DNA from: Clostridium muellerianum
GTDB taxonomy: Bacteria > Bacillota > Clostridia > Clostridiales > Clostridiaceae
Direction of reading: 5' to 3'
Length of the DNA: 64,000 bases
Assembly (NCBI RefSeq): GCF_012926525.1
Contig: NZ_JABBNI010000010.1
Span: forward strand, 1-64,000
The position numbers and the translations under genes are program-made. A model generated the notes under the pieces. It was not told the origin of the DNA and made no database searches. It saw only the letters and a program-made list of their open reading frames with translations. Below, in pieces: positions 50,546 to 59,352 of this stretch (positions are counted from its first letter, which is position 1; the number at the start of each line of letters is the position of its first letter).

Positions 50546-51155
50546 TAAAAAATTCAAGGCAATTACGCCTCATGGATCATTATTATATGAAGGTTTTATT
50601 TTAAAAAGTAGAGTTTGCAACTTAAAAGGTTATATGGATTATACTAAGTTTTCCGAATTATGCAAAAGTGGATGTGTGAATTATGGAAAAAAGTGGTCGT
50701 GCCCGCCATATTCACCTTTGTTCGAGGAATTTACTAAAGGTTATAGTTATATATCAATATGCTTATTACATATAAAACTACAACAATTTTCATATATAAA
50801 AAATGATTATTTAAAAGTAAAAGCTGCCAATAGTATACTAAAAAGTAGAATTGATAAAACTCTAAGAAAATTAAAAAGACCAGATAATCACTATATTTCA
50901 ACTGGTAGTTGTAGAATGTGTAAACCATGTAAATGTAAACTAGATAAACCTTGTGCTCATAATGACATTAAAACTTATAGTTTTGAAGCTCTAGGAGTTG
51001 ATGTTTCAAATATGGTTAAAGATCTATTTGATTTTAAGCTATTGTGGTACAGAAAAAAAAATGTTCCTGAATATACTAGTGTTGTTGCAGGCTTGTTATC
51101 TAATGAAATTATAGATGAAAACATTATATTTGAAATTCTTAAAAAACAAAATTAG
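50538..51155 (+). CDS. DUF2284 metal-binding protein
   Basis: A 205-aa cysteine-rich protein. C42-x3-C46-x8-C55-PPYSP is followed by a ferredoxin-like cluster C125-x2-C128-x2-C131-x-C133-x5-C139, typical of DUF2284, a predicted iron-sulfur or metal-binding family. It may transfer electrons to the radical SAM enzyme, an inference from the overlap of all three genes. ATG 50538 is used, with AAGGATGG upstream; ATG 50532 is an alternative. Confidence 0.82.
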   Translation: MINKKFKAITPHGSLLYEGFILKSRVCNLKGYMDYTKFSELCKSGCVNYGKKWSCPPYSPLFEEFTKGYSYISICLLHIKLQQFSYIKNDYLKVKAANSILKSRIDKTLRKLKRPDNHYISTGSCRMCKPCKCKLDKPCAHNDIKTYSFEALGVDVSNMVKDLFDFKLLWYRKKNVPEYTSVVAGLLSNEIIDENIIFEILKKQN

Positions 51156-51175
51156 TCTTTGTAATCAGTATTAAA

Positions 51176-51494
51176 AATAACCTATGTAAAGTAAATTCAA
51201 AGTTATTTGATTCGTGGTTACAATCTTTAACACATTTCAGAAACTAATGTGATCATTATGGAAGAATATATAATGAAGTTTTTCCTCCAGTTAAAATAAG
51301 AAAAGAGGATAAAAAATATAATTTTGATACAAAGAGAATTTTTATAAATATTATAGTGATTAAATATTTGGTTGCAGATAAAAAGATATGGAATAAATTT
51401 GCAGCAACTGATAAATGAATATAGAAATTATATAGATTTAAAATTAGTAGGCTTTCCTGAAAATTGGGTAGAATTAATATCTAAAATGCAATAA
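51176..51494 (+). pseudogene. Abi_2 (AbiD/AbiF-type) abortive-infection gene remnant
   Basis: Translated fragments carry the Abi_2 hallmarks: SWLQSLTHFRN, stop, CDHYGRIYNEVFPPVKI (the RNxC-H-x-R-x-W/YN type HEPN-like motif), then FDTKRIFINIIVIKYLV, and after a frameshift LVGFPENWVELISKMQ to the stop. The N-terminal half is missing, with one in-frame stop and one frameshift. Confidence 0.72.
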
Positions 51495-51512
51495 AAATTC
51501 AATAATACCCAT

Positions 51513-51580
51513 TGGGCTTTACTTGGGATTTATTAATGCTAAAAATTATTAAAAACAGCTACAGAATACAATAAGCAAAA
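51513..51580 (+). repeat. Right arm repeat near attR
   Basis: Right copy of the 68-bp repeat at 33823-33890, same orientation, 67 bp inside the right core. In the excised circle the two copies would flank the core almost symmetrically. Confidence 0.7.
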
Positions 51581-51647
51581 ATATAAAAATGGCTTAAAAC
51601 AAGGCTTTACGATAAGATAATAAATTATAAAATAAGTAGTGATACAC

Positions 51648-51693
51648 ATTCGTAACCAGTAGGTCGCAGGTTCGACTCCTGTTAGGAGCACCA
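51648..51693 (+). repeat. attR, tRNA-Thr 3' fragment
   Basis: Displaced 3' half of the tRNA gene, two mismatches to 33707-33752 (T to C after the anticodon loop, A to C in the T loop). There is no 5' half, so it is not a functional tRNA. Confidence 0.88.
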
Positions 51694-51696
51694 TAA

Positions 51697-51728
51697 AGAA
51701 GCTTGATATATCAAGCTTCTATTTTTTT
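51697..51728 (+). terminator. Original tRNA-Thr terminator
   Basis: A perfect 24-bp palindrome (AGAAGCTTGATA and its complement) followed by seven T residues. It was probably the terminator of the tRNA gene before integration. Confidence 0.75.
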
Positions 51729-51734
51729 GTTTAA

Positions 51735-52460
51735 TGAATACCCCCGGTTATACCGGGGGTTCTAAAAGGCTTTTAGCTATGAGTAGAAAAAATAAAACCT
51801 CCGATGTAAAATGAAAGTGGGTTTGCCAACCACAACAAAATACAAAGGAGGAGTATCCAAATGGATAACAACAGTTTATCACACAGTAAATGGAATTGTA
51901 AATATCACATAGTATTTGCACCAAAATACAGGCGACAGATAATATATGGAAGTATAAAAGCAGACATAGGTCAAATCTTGAGAAAGTTGTGTGAACACAA
52001 GGAAGTAGAAATAATAGAAGCAAATGCATGTGTAGATCATATACATATGCTTGTGAGTATACCACCAAAGTTGAGTGTTGCAGCGTTCATGGGATATCTG
52101 AAAGGCAAGAGTTCACTTATGATATTCGATAGACATGCAAACTTGAAGTACAGGTATGGCAATAGGCAATTTTGGTGTAAGGGATATTATGTTGATACGG
52201 TTGGAAGAAATAAAAAAATAATTGAAGAATATATAAGAAAGCAAATACAAGAGGATATAGTAGCAGAACAAATCAGTATTAAAGAATATATTGACCCGTT
52301 CACGGGTGAGCCAGTTAATAAGGTCAAAAAATAAAACCCCTTTAGGGGTAGACCGTAGAAATCTGCGGTTGGCAGACCTTTCAGAATGTCTTTAGACATA
52401 AGCCAGCAATATGCCCTTATAGGGCTGGAGCAAACCACCCGTTTTACGGGTGGTCCTGAT
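51735..52460 (+). mobile_element. IS200-type insertion sequence
   Basis: A lone tnpA flanked by subterminal hairpins ACCCCCGGT-TAT-ACCGGGGGT (51740-51760) and ACCACCCGT-TTT-ACGGGTGGT (52434-52454), as expected for IS200/IS605 elements, which lack inverted repeats and target duplications. Exact ends are uncertain. Structured noncoding DNA (52336-52433) separates tnpA from the right hairpin. It sits just outside attR. Confidence 0.82.
51861..52334 (+). CDS. tnpA: IS200/IS605 family transposase TnpA
   Basis: A 157-aa HUH single-strand transposase: WNCKYHIVFAPKYRRQIIYG at the start, the HUH motif in CVDHIHMLVSIPP, and the catalytic tyrosine in NKKIIEEYIRKQIQ. It looks intact. No tnpB is present. 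AAGGAGGAG precedes the ATG. Confidence 0.93.
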   Translation: MDNNSLSHSKWNCKYHIVFAPKYRRQIIYGSIKADIGQILRKLCEHKEVEIIEANACVDHIHMLVSIPPKLSVAAFMGYLKGKSSLMIFDRHANLKYRYGNRQFWCKGYYVDTVGRNKKIIEEYIRKQIQEDIVAEQISIKEYIDPFTGEPVNKVKK

Positions 52461-52915
52461 TATGATTTTTTCTTTAAAATCTAAAATAGGTACACTACGA
52501 AACAAATAATTACAAATATGTGTTACATAGGAGTTACTACTATTGCTGTAGGTTTAAAGCAAAAACAGAATAGTTTTATTAATTTCAACATAATGACTTC
52601 TTTATGTACTTTCAACAAGTAATTTATGAGTTATTCATATATGTTTATATAATACTGATTTTTCGTTCGTTTACAAAATATATACAATTTATATAAGTAT
52701 GCAAGTGCTAAAATTAATTATTTATTTTTTTAAGAACTAAAATCTTTACATTCCCATAATATGAATTAGAAGTTTTAATGTTTAGTTAAGTAAAGTAACT
52801 GTTAAAAAATCAAGGTTAGTAATGAGGTAAGTTCCCAAAATATGTAGTGCAGTTATATTTAATTATTAGTGATCCAGGAAAGTGCAAAAATAAACTTCGA
52901 AATAGGGGGATGTTT
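52461..52915. other. Intergenic region, no feature recognised
   Basis: AT-rich. An in-frame open stretch precedes the next gene from 52847 but has no ribosome site. No promoter, RNA or repeat that I can support. Confidence 0.5.
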
Positions 52916-54649
52916 ATGCAAAAAGAATTTTCTTTAAGTAATGGAAAAGCTATGATCAATTTTACAGCAAAATACTGCAACACTGCAGAAAAGTTATTAG
53001 GGAGTAAAGGCTTTAAAATAGTTTTAGAAGCCTACATATCTAAAATAAAGAGTAAGGAAAGTAATGTATATAAATATATTGAAAACTCTATGAGTTGTGA
53101 TGATACAAATATTTTGGAGAATATTATAAATGTATTAAAATTGCTTATGGTGTTAAAGGCTGAGGAAATAAGAAAATTTAATGAGAAATATAATAAGTTC
53201 CTGGAAGACAAGGATAAGTTTATATCATTTATAGAAGGATTATATGGATTTTGGAGAAAGTTAGAAAGGTATACTATAGTGCAAAATAATAAAATAGGTG
53301 AAGGATTTCAAAGTGTAAATTTTATTGATGCAAATAATGATTTTTCAAATCTTATTTTAGACACCTATAGAAAAGTAGAAGAAAATGTTATAGGGGAAAA
53401 GCCAAAGGTATACAGACAGCTTCCAGCAGGGGGAAATGCGGGGCTTATTTTAAATGATATAAAATGGCCTTATCCAAGTGGATATGAATGTTTAAATAAA
53501 ATACCATTTATAGAATCTATATTAGTTGATCCTCCGTTTATAATATATCCCAAAAAAAATAAAAGAGATGGAATTTTTACAGAGTGTAATGAAAATCCCC
53601 TAATTAATTGTTCAATAAATGAAAATCACTGGTTTTGCTATCCTGCCAAGGTAGGAACTTTATTAGCATATATATATTTTCATAGAGATTTTATGGCTCA
53701 CGGAGTGACTCTTTGCAATCTTTTTGAATTGGCTAAAGAGAAAGAGTATAGGGGAAAGAAGCCTGATATAGTATATGCATTTGGTGTTAGAGATAATAAT
53801 GAGGATATACGTACTATATTTTATGATGACAAAGAAAATGATATAATGCTTGGATATGTAAATTACAAAGAAGTTATAGACTACTTTGGATATATGAAAA
53901 AAATGACGTTAACTCTCTATAATTTAATAATGATAAAAAGAGGTTATCTTCCAATACATGGTGCAATGGTTAATATAATAACTAAAGATGATAAAGAAGC
54001 AAATGTTATTATAATGGGAGATAGTGGGGCAGGAAAATCAGAAAGTTTAGAAGCCTTTAGACAGTTAAGTTACAACTATATAAGCGATATGACTATAATT
54101 TTTGATGACATGGGGTTTTTAAAGATCAATGATGAAGGTAAGCCTTTAGGATTTGGCACTGAAATAGGAGCATTTGTGAGATTGGATGATTTAGATGTAG
54201 GATATGCATTTAGGGAAATTGATAGAAGTATATTTATGAATCCAGATAAAATAAATGCAAGGCTTGTTATTCCTGTAGCTAGTTATAAAGAAATTACAAA
54301 AGGATATCCTGTAGATATATTTCTCTATGCTAATAATTATGAAGATAGTGAAGAATTAGAGTTCTTTACAGATGTAGATAAAGCAATAGATGTATTTAGG
54401 AAAGGAATAAGAATGGCTAAAGGTACAACTACAGAAAGTGGACTTGTAAGTACTTATTTTGCAAATCCATTTGGACCAGTACAAAAAATCGAGGAAACAG
54501 ATAAACTTATTTATAAGTATTTTTATAATTTTTTTGATAAGGGGGTAAAGGTTGGACAATTAAGAACCATGTTGGGCATACCTGGAAAAGAAAAAGAAGG
54601 GCCTAAAAAAGCTGCTATTAAGTTATTAGAACAAATTAGAAATTTATAG
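52916..54649 (+). CDS. PEP carboxykinase/HPr kinase-like nucleotide-binding protein
   Basis: A 577-aa soluble protein with a P-loop IIMGDSGAGKSESLEA near residue 367, a following acidic TIIFDDMGFL, and GLVSTYFANPFGP near the end, like the ATP fold shared by PEPCK and HPr kinase. The N-terminal half is unique, with DPPFIIYPKKN and HWFCYPAKVGTL. I cannot assign a substrate. ATG 52916 is 7 nt after AGGGGG. A hairpin terminator follows. Intact, single-gene unit. Confidence 0.68.
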   Translation: MQKEFSLSNGKAMINFTAKYCNTAEKLLGSKGFKIVLEAYISKIKSKESNVYKYIENSMSCDDTNILENIINVLKLLMVLKAEEIRKFNEKYNKFLEDKDKFISFIEGLYGFWRKLERYTIVQNNKIGEGFQSVNFIDANNDFSNLILDTYRKVEENVIGEKPKVYRQLPAGGNAGLILNDIKWPYPSGYECLNKIPFIESILVDPPFIIYPKKNKRDGIFTECNENPLINCSINENHWFCYPAKVGTLLAYIYFHRDFMAHGVTLCNLFELAKEKEYRGKKPDIVYAFGVRDNNEDIRTIFYDDKENDIMLGYVNYKEVIDYFGYMKKMTLTLYNLIMIKRGYLPIHGAMVNIITKDDKEANVIIMGDSGAGKSESLEAFRQLSYNYISDMTIIFDDMGFLKINDEGKPLGFGTEIGAFVRLDDLDVGYAFREIDRSIFMNPDKINARLVIPVASYKEITKGYPVDIFLYANNYEDSEELEFFTDVDKAIDVFRKGIRMAKGTTTESGLVSTYFANPFGPVQKIEETDKLIYKYFYNFFDKGVKVGQLRTMLGIPGKEKEGPKKAAIKLLEQIRNL

Positions 54650-54668
54650 GGATTCAAGTAAGTAATAA

Positions 54669-54710
54669 TTCAACACATTAATATATGGAAATGTGTTGAA
54701 ATTTTTTTTT
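54669..54710 (+). terminator. Terminator after the PEPCK-like gene
   Basis: TTCAACACAT / ATGTGTTGAA stem, 12-nt loop, nine T residues. The rest of 54711-54965 has no recognisable feature. Confidence 0.85.
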
Positions 54711-54965
54711 GCTGTATTATAATTAAAAACAACAGAGTTAATAGATTTTCAGTTCAGGAAAACAAATCAATATTGTAAAAGTAAAAAATAAATTATTTTT
54801 AATTTGTTATCATTAGGTATATTCTTATTTCAAAGTTTAATTTCAAAATAACCAATAGACATATTTTGAATTAGCATTATAATGAAAATTATATAGACGA
54901 CTATTTTAGAATTAGAGCGATACTTTATATTGTATGAATTATTGTGCTTTTAGGAGGTAATTAAA

Positions 54966-56600
54966 TTGCTAAATGAGCTAAAAAAACAAGATACAATAGT
55001 TTTGGATTCAAAAACAAATTATAATTCTAATAAAGATACATATATGAAGATATATAAAAATCTTCCTTGTGCAGCTATATTGTTAAATGAAGGTGATAGA
55101 GCTTTTGAATTAAACAATAAAGCATTAAAAATGTTTGAGGGGTTAGACATAGAATACCATTTGCAAAATATAATTACTGAAATTAGTAAAAAAGTATCAA
55201 ATTTTAGTGAAAAGAATGTGGAAAAAAAGTGTGAATATGAAGTTGTAACAGAAGAGGGTACTAAATATTTAGAAGTTACACTTGATTATCTGGAAGATAG
55301 TGAAGTGTCTTACCAAATTATGATTATACACGATATTACAGCTTATAAGTTGTATGAAGAAAAATTAATAGAACAAAAAAAAGTAGTAGAAAATAATAGC
55401 GTAAGTAAAGAATTGTTTTTAGCAAACATAAGTCATGAGATAAGAACTTCTATTAATGGAATAATAGGTATGACAGATTTAACTATAATGACAGATTTGA
55501 CAATGGAACAAAAAGAAAACTTAAAGTTAGTAAAATCCAGCGCTTTAAAACTTTTAAATATAGTAAACAGCATATTAGATTTATCTAAGGTAAATTGCGG
55601 AAAAATGAAAGTTGAAAATGTGGAATTTAACTTTAAGGAGATGTATAGTGAAACTGTAAGGATAAGTACTATGAAAGCAATGGATAATAAATTAGAATTT
55701 AAATCTAAGATAGATGATGGAATTCCAGAAATGTTAATAGGAGATCCTATAAAATTAAAACAAATACTAGATAATCTTATAGATAATGCAATAAAATTTA
55801 CTAAGTACGGTACAATATCTCTAATTATCGAAAAGGGTGAGATTATTGATAAAAAGATAAATATTAAGTTTTATGTTAAGGATACAGGAATAGGAATAGA
55901 TAAAAAGGATGTTTCTAAGATATTTACAAGTTTCGAACAAATAGACAACAAAGTATATACTAAAAAGTCCCCAGGTACAGGATTAGGACTTTGTATATGT
56001 AAGGGTCTTGTAGAGTTAATGGGTGGTAAAATAGAAGTAAAAAGTAGAAAAGATGTTGGAACATTATTTTCTTTTAATTTATTTTTGCAAAAGTGTGCTA
56101 AACCTACATTTATGAATATAAATAGTACAAATAATAGGGTTAAAAAAGTAAATAAAAAGTTAAATATTTTAATTGTAGAAGATGATAAAGCTAGTCAAAT
56201 TGTAATGTATAATTTATTTAAAAAGCATGGACATATATGTGATATTGCAAATAACGGAAAAGAAGCGTTGAATCTTTTAAATATCAAACAGTATGATTTA
56301 ATTTTAATGGATATACAGATGCCTATAATGGATGGTGTCCAAACTACTAAATTTATAAGAAAGTCAGAAGAAAGTAATAATAAGCATGTGCCGATTATAG
56401 CACTTACAGCATATGCATTAAAAGGTGATAAAGAAAATTTTTTAAATTTGGGAATGGACGAGTATATATCAAAGCCTTTTAATGTTGAGGAGTTATTACA
56501 AACTGTGTATAAGATGGTTAAAGATGATGAAGCTGGCTTAAACAATATAAATAAACAAAGGAATATAGACCGAGAAGCATTATTTTTATATCTTTTATAG
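54966..56600 (+). CDS. Orphan hybrid sensor histidine kinase
   Basis: A 544-aa cytoplasmic hybrid kinase without membrane helices. It has a PAS-like domain (about 20-130), HisKA with NISHEIRTSINGIIGM, HATPase_c with DNLIDNAIKFTKYG and GTGLGLCICKGLVELMGG, and a REC domain (LNILIVEDD, LILMDIQMPIMDG, and the lysine in ISKPF). No partner regulator or HPt gene is adjacent. The TTG start follows AGGAGG. Spo0A-type phosphorelay input is possible but unproven. Confidence 0.88.
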   Translation: MLNELKKQDTIVLDSKTNYNSNKDTYMKIYKNLPCAAILLNEGDRAFELNNKALKMFEGLDIEYHLQNIITEISKKVSNFSEKNVEKKCEYEVVTEEGTKYLEVTLDYLEDSEVSYQIMIIHDITAYKLYEEKLIEQKKVVENNSVSKELFLANISHEIRTSINGIIGMTDLTIMTDLTMEQKENLKLVKSSALKLLNIVNSILDLSKVNCGKMKVENVEFNFKEMYSETVRISTMKAMDNKLEFKSKIDDGIPEMLIGDPIKLKQILDNLIDNAIKFTKYGTISLIIEKGEIIDKKINIKFYVKDTGIGIDKKDVSKIFTSFEQIDNKVYTKKSPGTGLGLCICKGLVELMGGKIEVKSRKDVGTLFSFNLFLQKCAKPTFMNINSTNNRVKKVNKKLNILIVEDDKASQIVMYNLFKKHGHICDIANNGKEALNLLNIKQYDLILMDIQMPIMDGVQTTKFIRKSEESNNKHVPIIALTAYALKGDKENFLNLGMDEYISKPFNVEELLQTVYKMVKDDEAGLNNINKQRNIDREALFLYLL

Positions 56601-56643
56601 TAAATTAAAATAATAAGATTATTTAAAATGAGGTGTGTGTTGT

Positions 56644-56853
56644 ATGACTGGAATTATTGATAGGTTTGAAGGAGAATTTGCGGTAGTAGAATTAGAAAAT
56701 ATGAAAATGGTAAATATAGAAAAAGGTAAGATCCCGGAAGAAGCTAAAGAAGGAGATGTATTAAACATAGATAACATAATAACAATAAACTATGTTGAAA
56801 CTAAAAAAAGAAAAAGTAATATAGAAAAATTAACAAAGGATTTATGGAATTAA
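56644..56853 (+). CDS. DUF3006 family protein
   Basis: A 69-aa protein starting MTGIIDRFEGEFAVVELE, matching DUF3006, a small beta-rich Firmicute family of unknown function. ATG 56644 follows GAGGTGTG. A terminator follows. Confidence 0.85.
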   Translation: MTGIIDRFEGEFAVVELENMKMVNIEKGKIPEEAKEGDVLNIDNIITINYVETKKRKSNIEKLTKDLWN

Positions 56854-56855
56854 AC

Positions 56856-56891
56856 AAAAACTAGGAGAGTTTTATTTTCTTCTAGTTTTTT
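56856..56891 (+). terminator. Terminator after DUF3006
   Basis: AAAAACTAG / CTAGTTTTT arms around a loop of about 17 nt. Confidence 0.65.
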
Positions 56892-56986
56892 ATAATGGTA
56901 TAAAATATATTTACAAAACAAACATATAAAACAAAAAATGAAACGAATCTTATTCAAGTTTAAAGTTAAAATATTCGTATTTGTTG

Positions 56987-57015
56987 TTGACTGAAAGTTA
57001 TACATTTGATACCAT
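56987..57015 (+). promoter_or_regulatory. Possible purA promoter
   Basis: TTGACT (56987-56992), 17-bp spacer, TACCAT (57010-57015). The -10 is weak. No purine riboswitch fold was evident in 56892-57138. Confidence 0.4.
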
Positions 57016-57084
57016 AAGATAGTAGGATGAACCTTAGAAAAAGTAATAACTTTAATTTTAATTGTAATAAATACATTTATATAG

Positions 57085-58425
<1,341 letters not shown>

Positions 58426-58484
58426 ATTAAAAAAGTAATATGTTAATTAACGTAAGTTAAATAATTTAATGATTATAAAGAATT

Positions 58485-58511
58485 AAACCCTATGCGCTGC
58501 ATAGGGTTTTT
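58485..58511 (+). terminator. purA terminator
   Basis: A perfect 11-bp stem AAACCCTATGC / GCATAGGGTTT with a 3-nt loop and T run. Confidence 0.9.
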
Positions 58512-58576
58512 CGATAATTTGCAGTATAATATTTATTGTATAAGGAATTATTATGTGACAAAGGGAGGAATGTAAA

Positions 58577-59326
58577 TTGAAGAAGTTAGAAGCGGAAAAG
58601 GAATATGAGGTTCAATACTATGAAATAGATTGTAATAAGAAACTGTTATTAACAAGTCTTATGAATTATTTACAAGATGCTTGTACTAAACAATCTGAGG
58701 ACATTGGTATAGGTATAGATTATATGAGCAATAAAGGAATAGGATGGGTACTTTATAAGTGGAATATACATATTTATAAATATCCTCTATATGGAGAAAA
58801 AGTAAAGGTTAAAACTATACCTCAGGCTTTTAGAAAATTTTATGCTTATAGGAGTTTTAAAGTGCTTGATTCAAATGAAAATATTATAGCTGAAGCTAAT
58901 TCTGTATGGTTTTTAATAAATACACGAAAAAGGAAGGCTATGACAGTAACAGAGGATATGTATGAAGCTTTTGGACTTGAAAAAGAAGATAATAAACCTT
59001 TAGATATAAAGAAAATAGGAAAACAGGAAAGGGTAGATAGTGAAAAAATATTTAATGTAAGATACAGTGATATAGATACAAATAAGCATGTAAATAATGT
59101 AAAGTATGTAGATTGGGCTGTTGAAACAGTACCATTAGATATAGTTAGTGATTATAGTATTACATATATAAATATAGCCTATAAGAAAGAAATAACCTAT
59201 GGAGATAAAATAAAGGTATTAACACAAATAGATAATAAGGAAAATAGTTTCGCATGTCTACATAAAATAGTAGATGAACAGAATAAAGAATTAGCTTTAG
59301 TAGAAACATTTTGGAGTAATAAGTAA
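58577..59326 (+). CDS. Acyl-ACP thioesterase
   Basis: A 249-aa double hot-dog enzyme that releases fatty acids from acyl carrier protein. It has EYEVQYYEIDCNKKL in the first half and, in the second, RYSDIDTNKHVNNVKYVDW with the catalytic Asn/His set. The TTG start follows GGGAGG. It is convergent with the next gene, sharing a hairpin. Confidence 0.9.
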   Translation: MKKLEAEKEYEVQYYEIDCNKKLLLTSLMNYLQDACTKQSEDIGIGIDYMSNKGIGWVLYKWNIHIYKYPLYGEKVKVKTIPQAFRKFYAYRSFKVLDSNENIIAEANSVWFLINTRKRKAMTVTEDMYEAFGLEKEDNKPLDIKKIGKQERVDSEKIFNVRYSDIDTNKHVNNVKYVDWAVETVPLDIVSDYSITYINIAYKKEITYGDKIKVLTQIDNKENSFACLHKIVDEQNKELALVETFWSNK

Positions 59327-59329
59327 TAA

Positions 59330-59352
59330 GCTGCTGACTATTAATCAGCAGC
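59330..59352. terminator. Shared bidirectional terminator
   Basis: GCTGCTGA / TCAGCAGC stem, 7-nt loop, overlapping the 3' end of the minus-strand gene. Confidence 0.6.

Larger units (their letters stand above)
33753..51693. mobile_element. 17.9-kb integrated element, PICI-like satellite or hybrid
   Basis: The 3' 46 bp of tRNA-Thr (33707-33752) recur at 51648-51693 with two mismatches, offset exactly 17,941 bp. Between them lie a tyrosine integrase at the left end, a leftward repressor, rightward Cro- and Xis-like genes, DnaD/DnaC-type replication genes, a Rha-type regulator, a small terminase, and cargo at the right end. No large terminase, portal, capsid, tail or lysis gene is recognisable. 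That order resembles phage-inducible chromosomal islands. An FtsK-like ATPase and a replication-relaxation protein add plasmid character. A decayed prophage or mobilizable element is the alternative. Confidence 0.85.

Noticed and set aside
51513..51580. End of a second tandem element
   Set aside because: In a tandem the repeat would lie to the right of the core; here it lies to the left, which fits paired attP arms.
51648..51693. A second functional tRNA-Thr
   Set aside because: Only the 3' half is present, with two substitutions; the 5' acceptor and D arm are missing.
33753..51693. Complete prophage or complete ICE
   Set aside because: No capsid, tail, portal, large terminase, lysis, relaxase or type IV secretion genes could be recognised.
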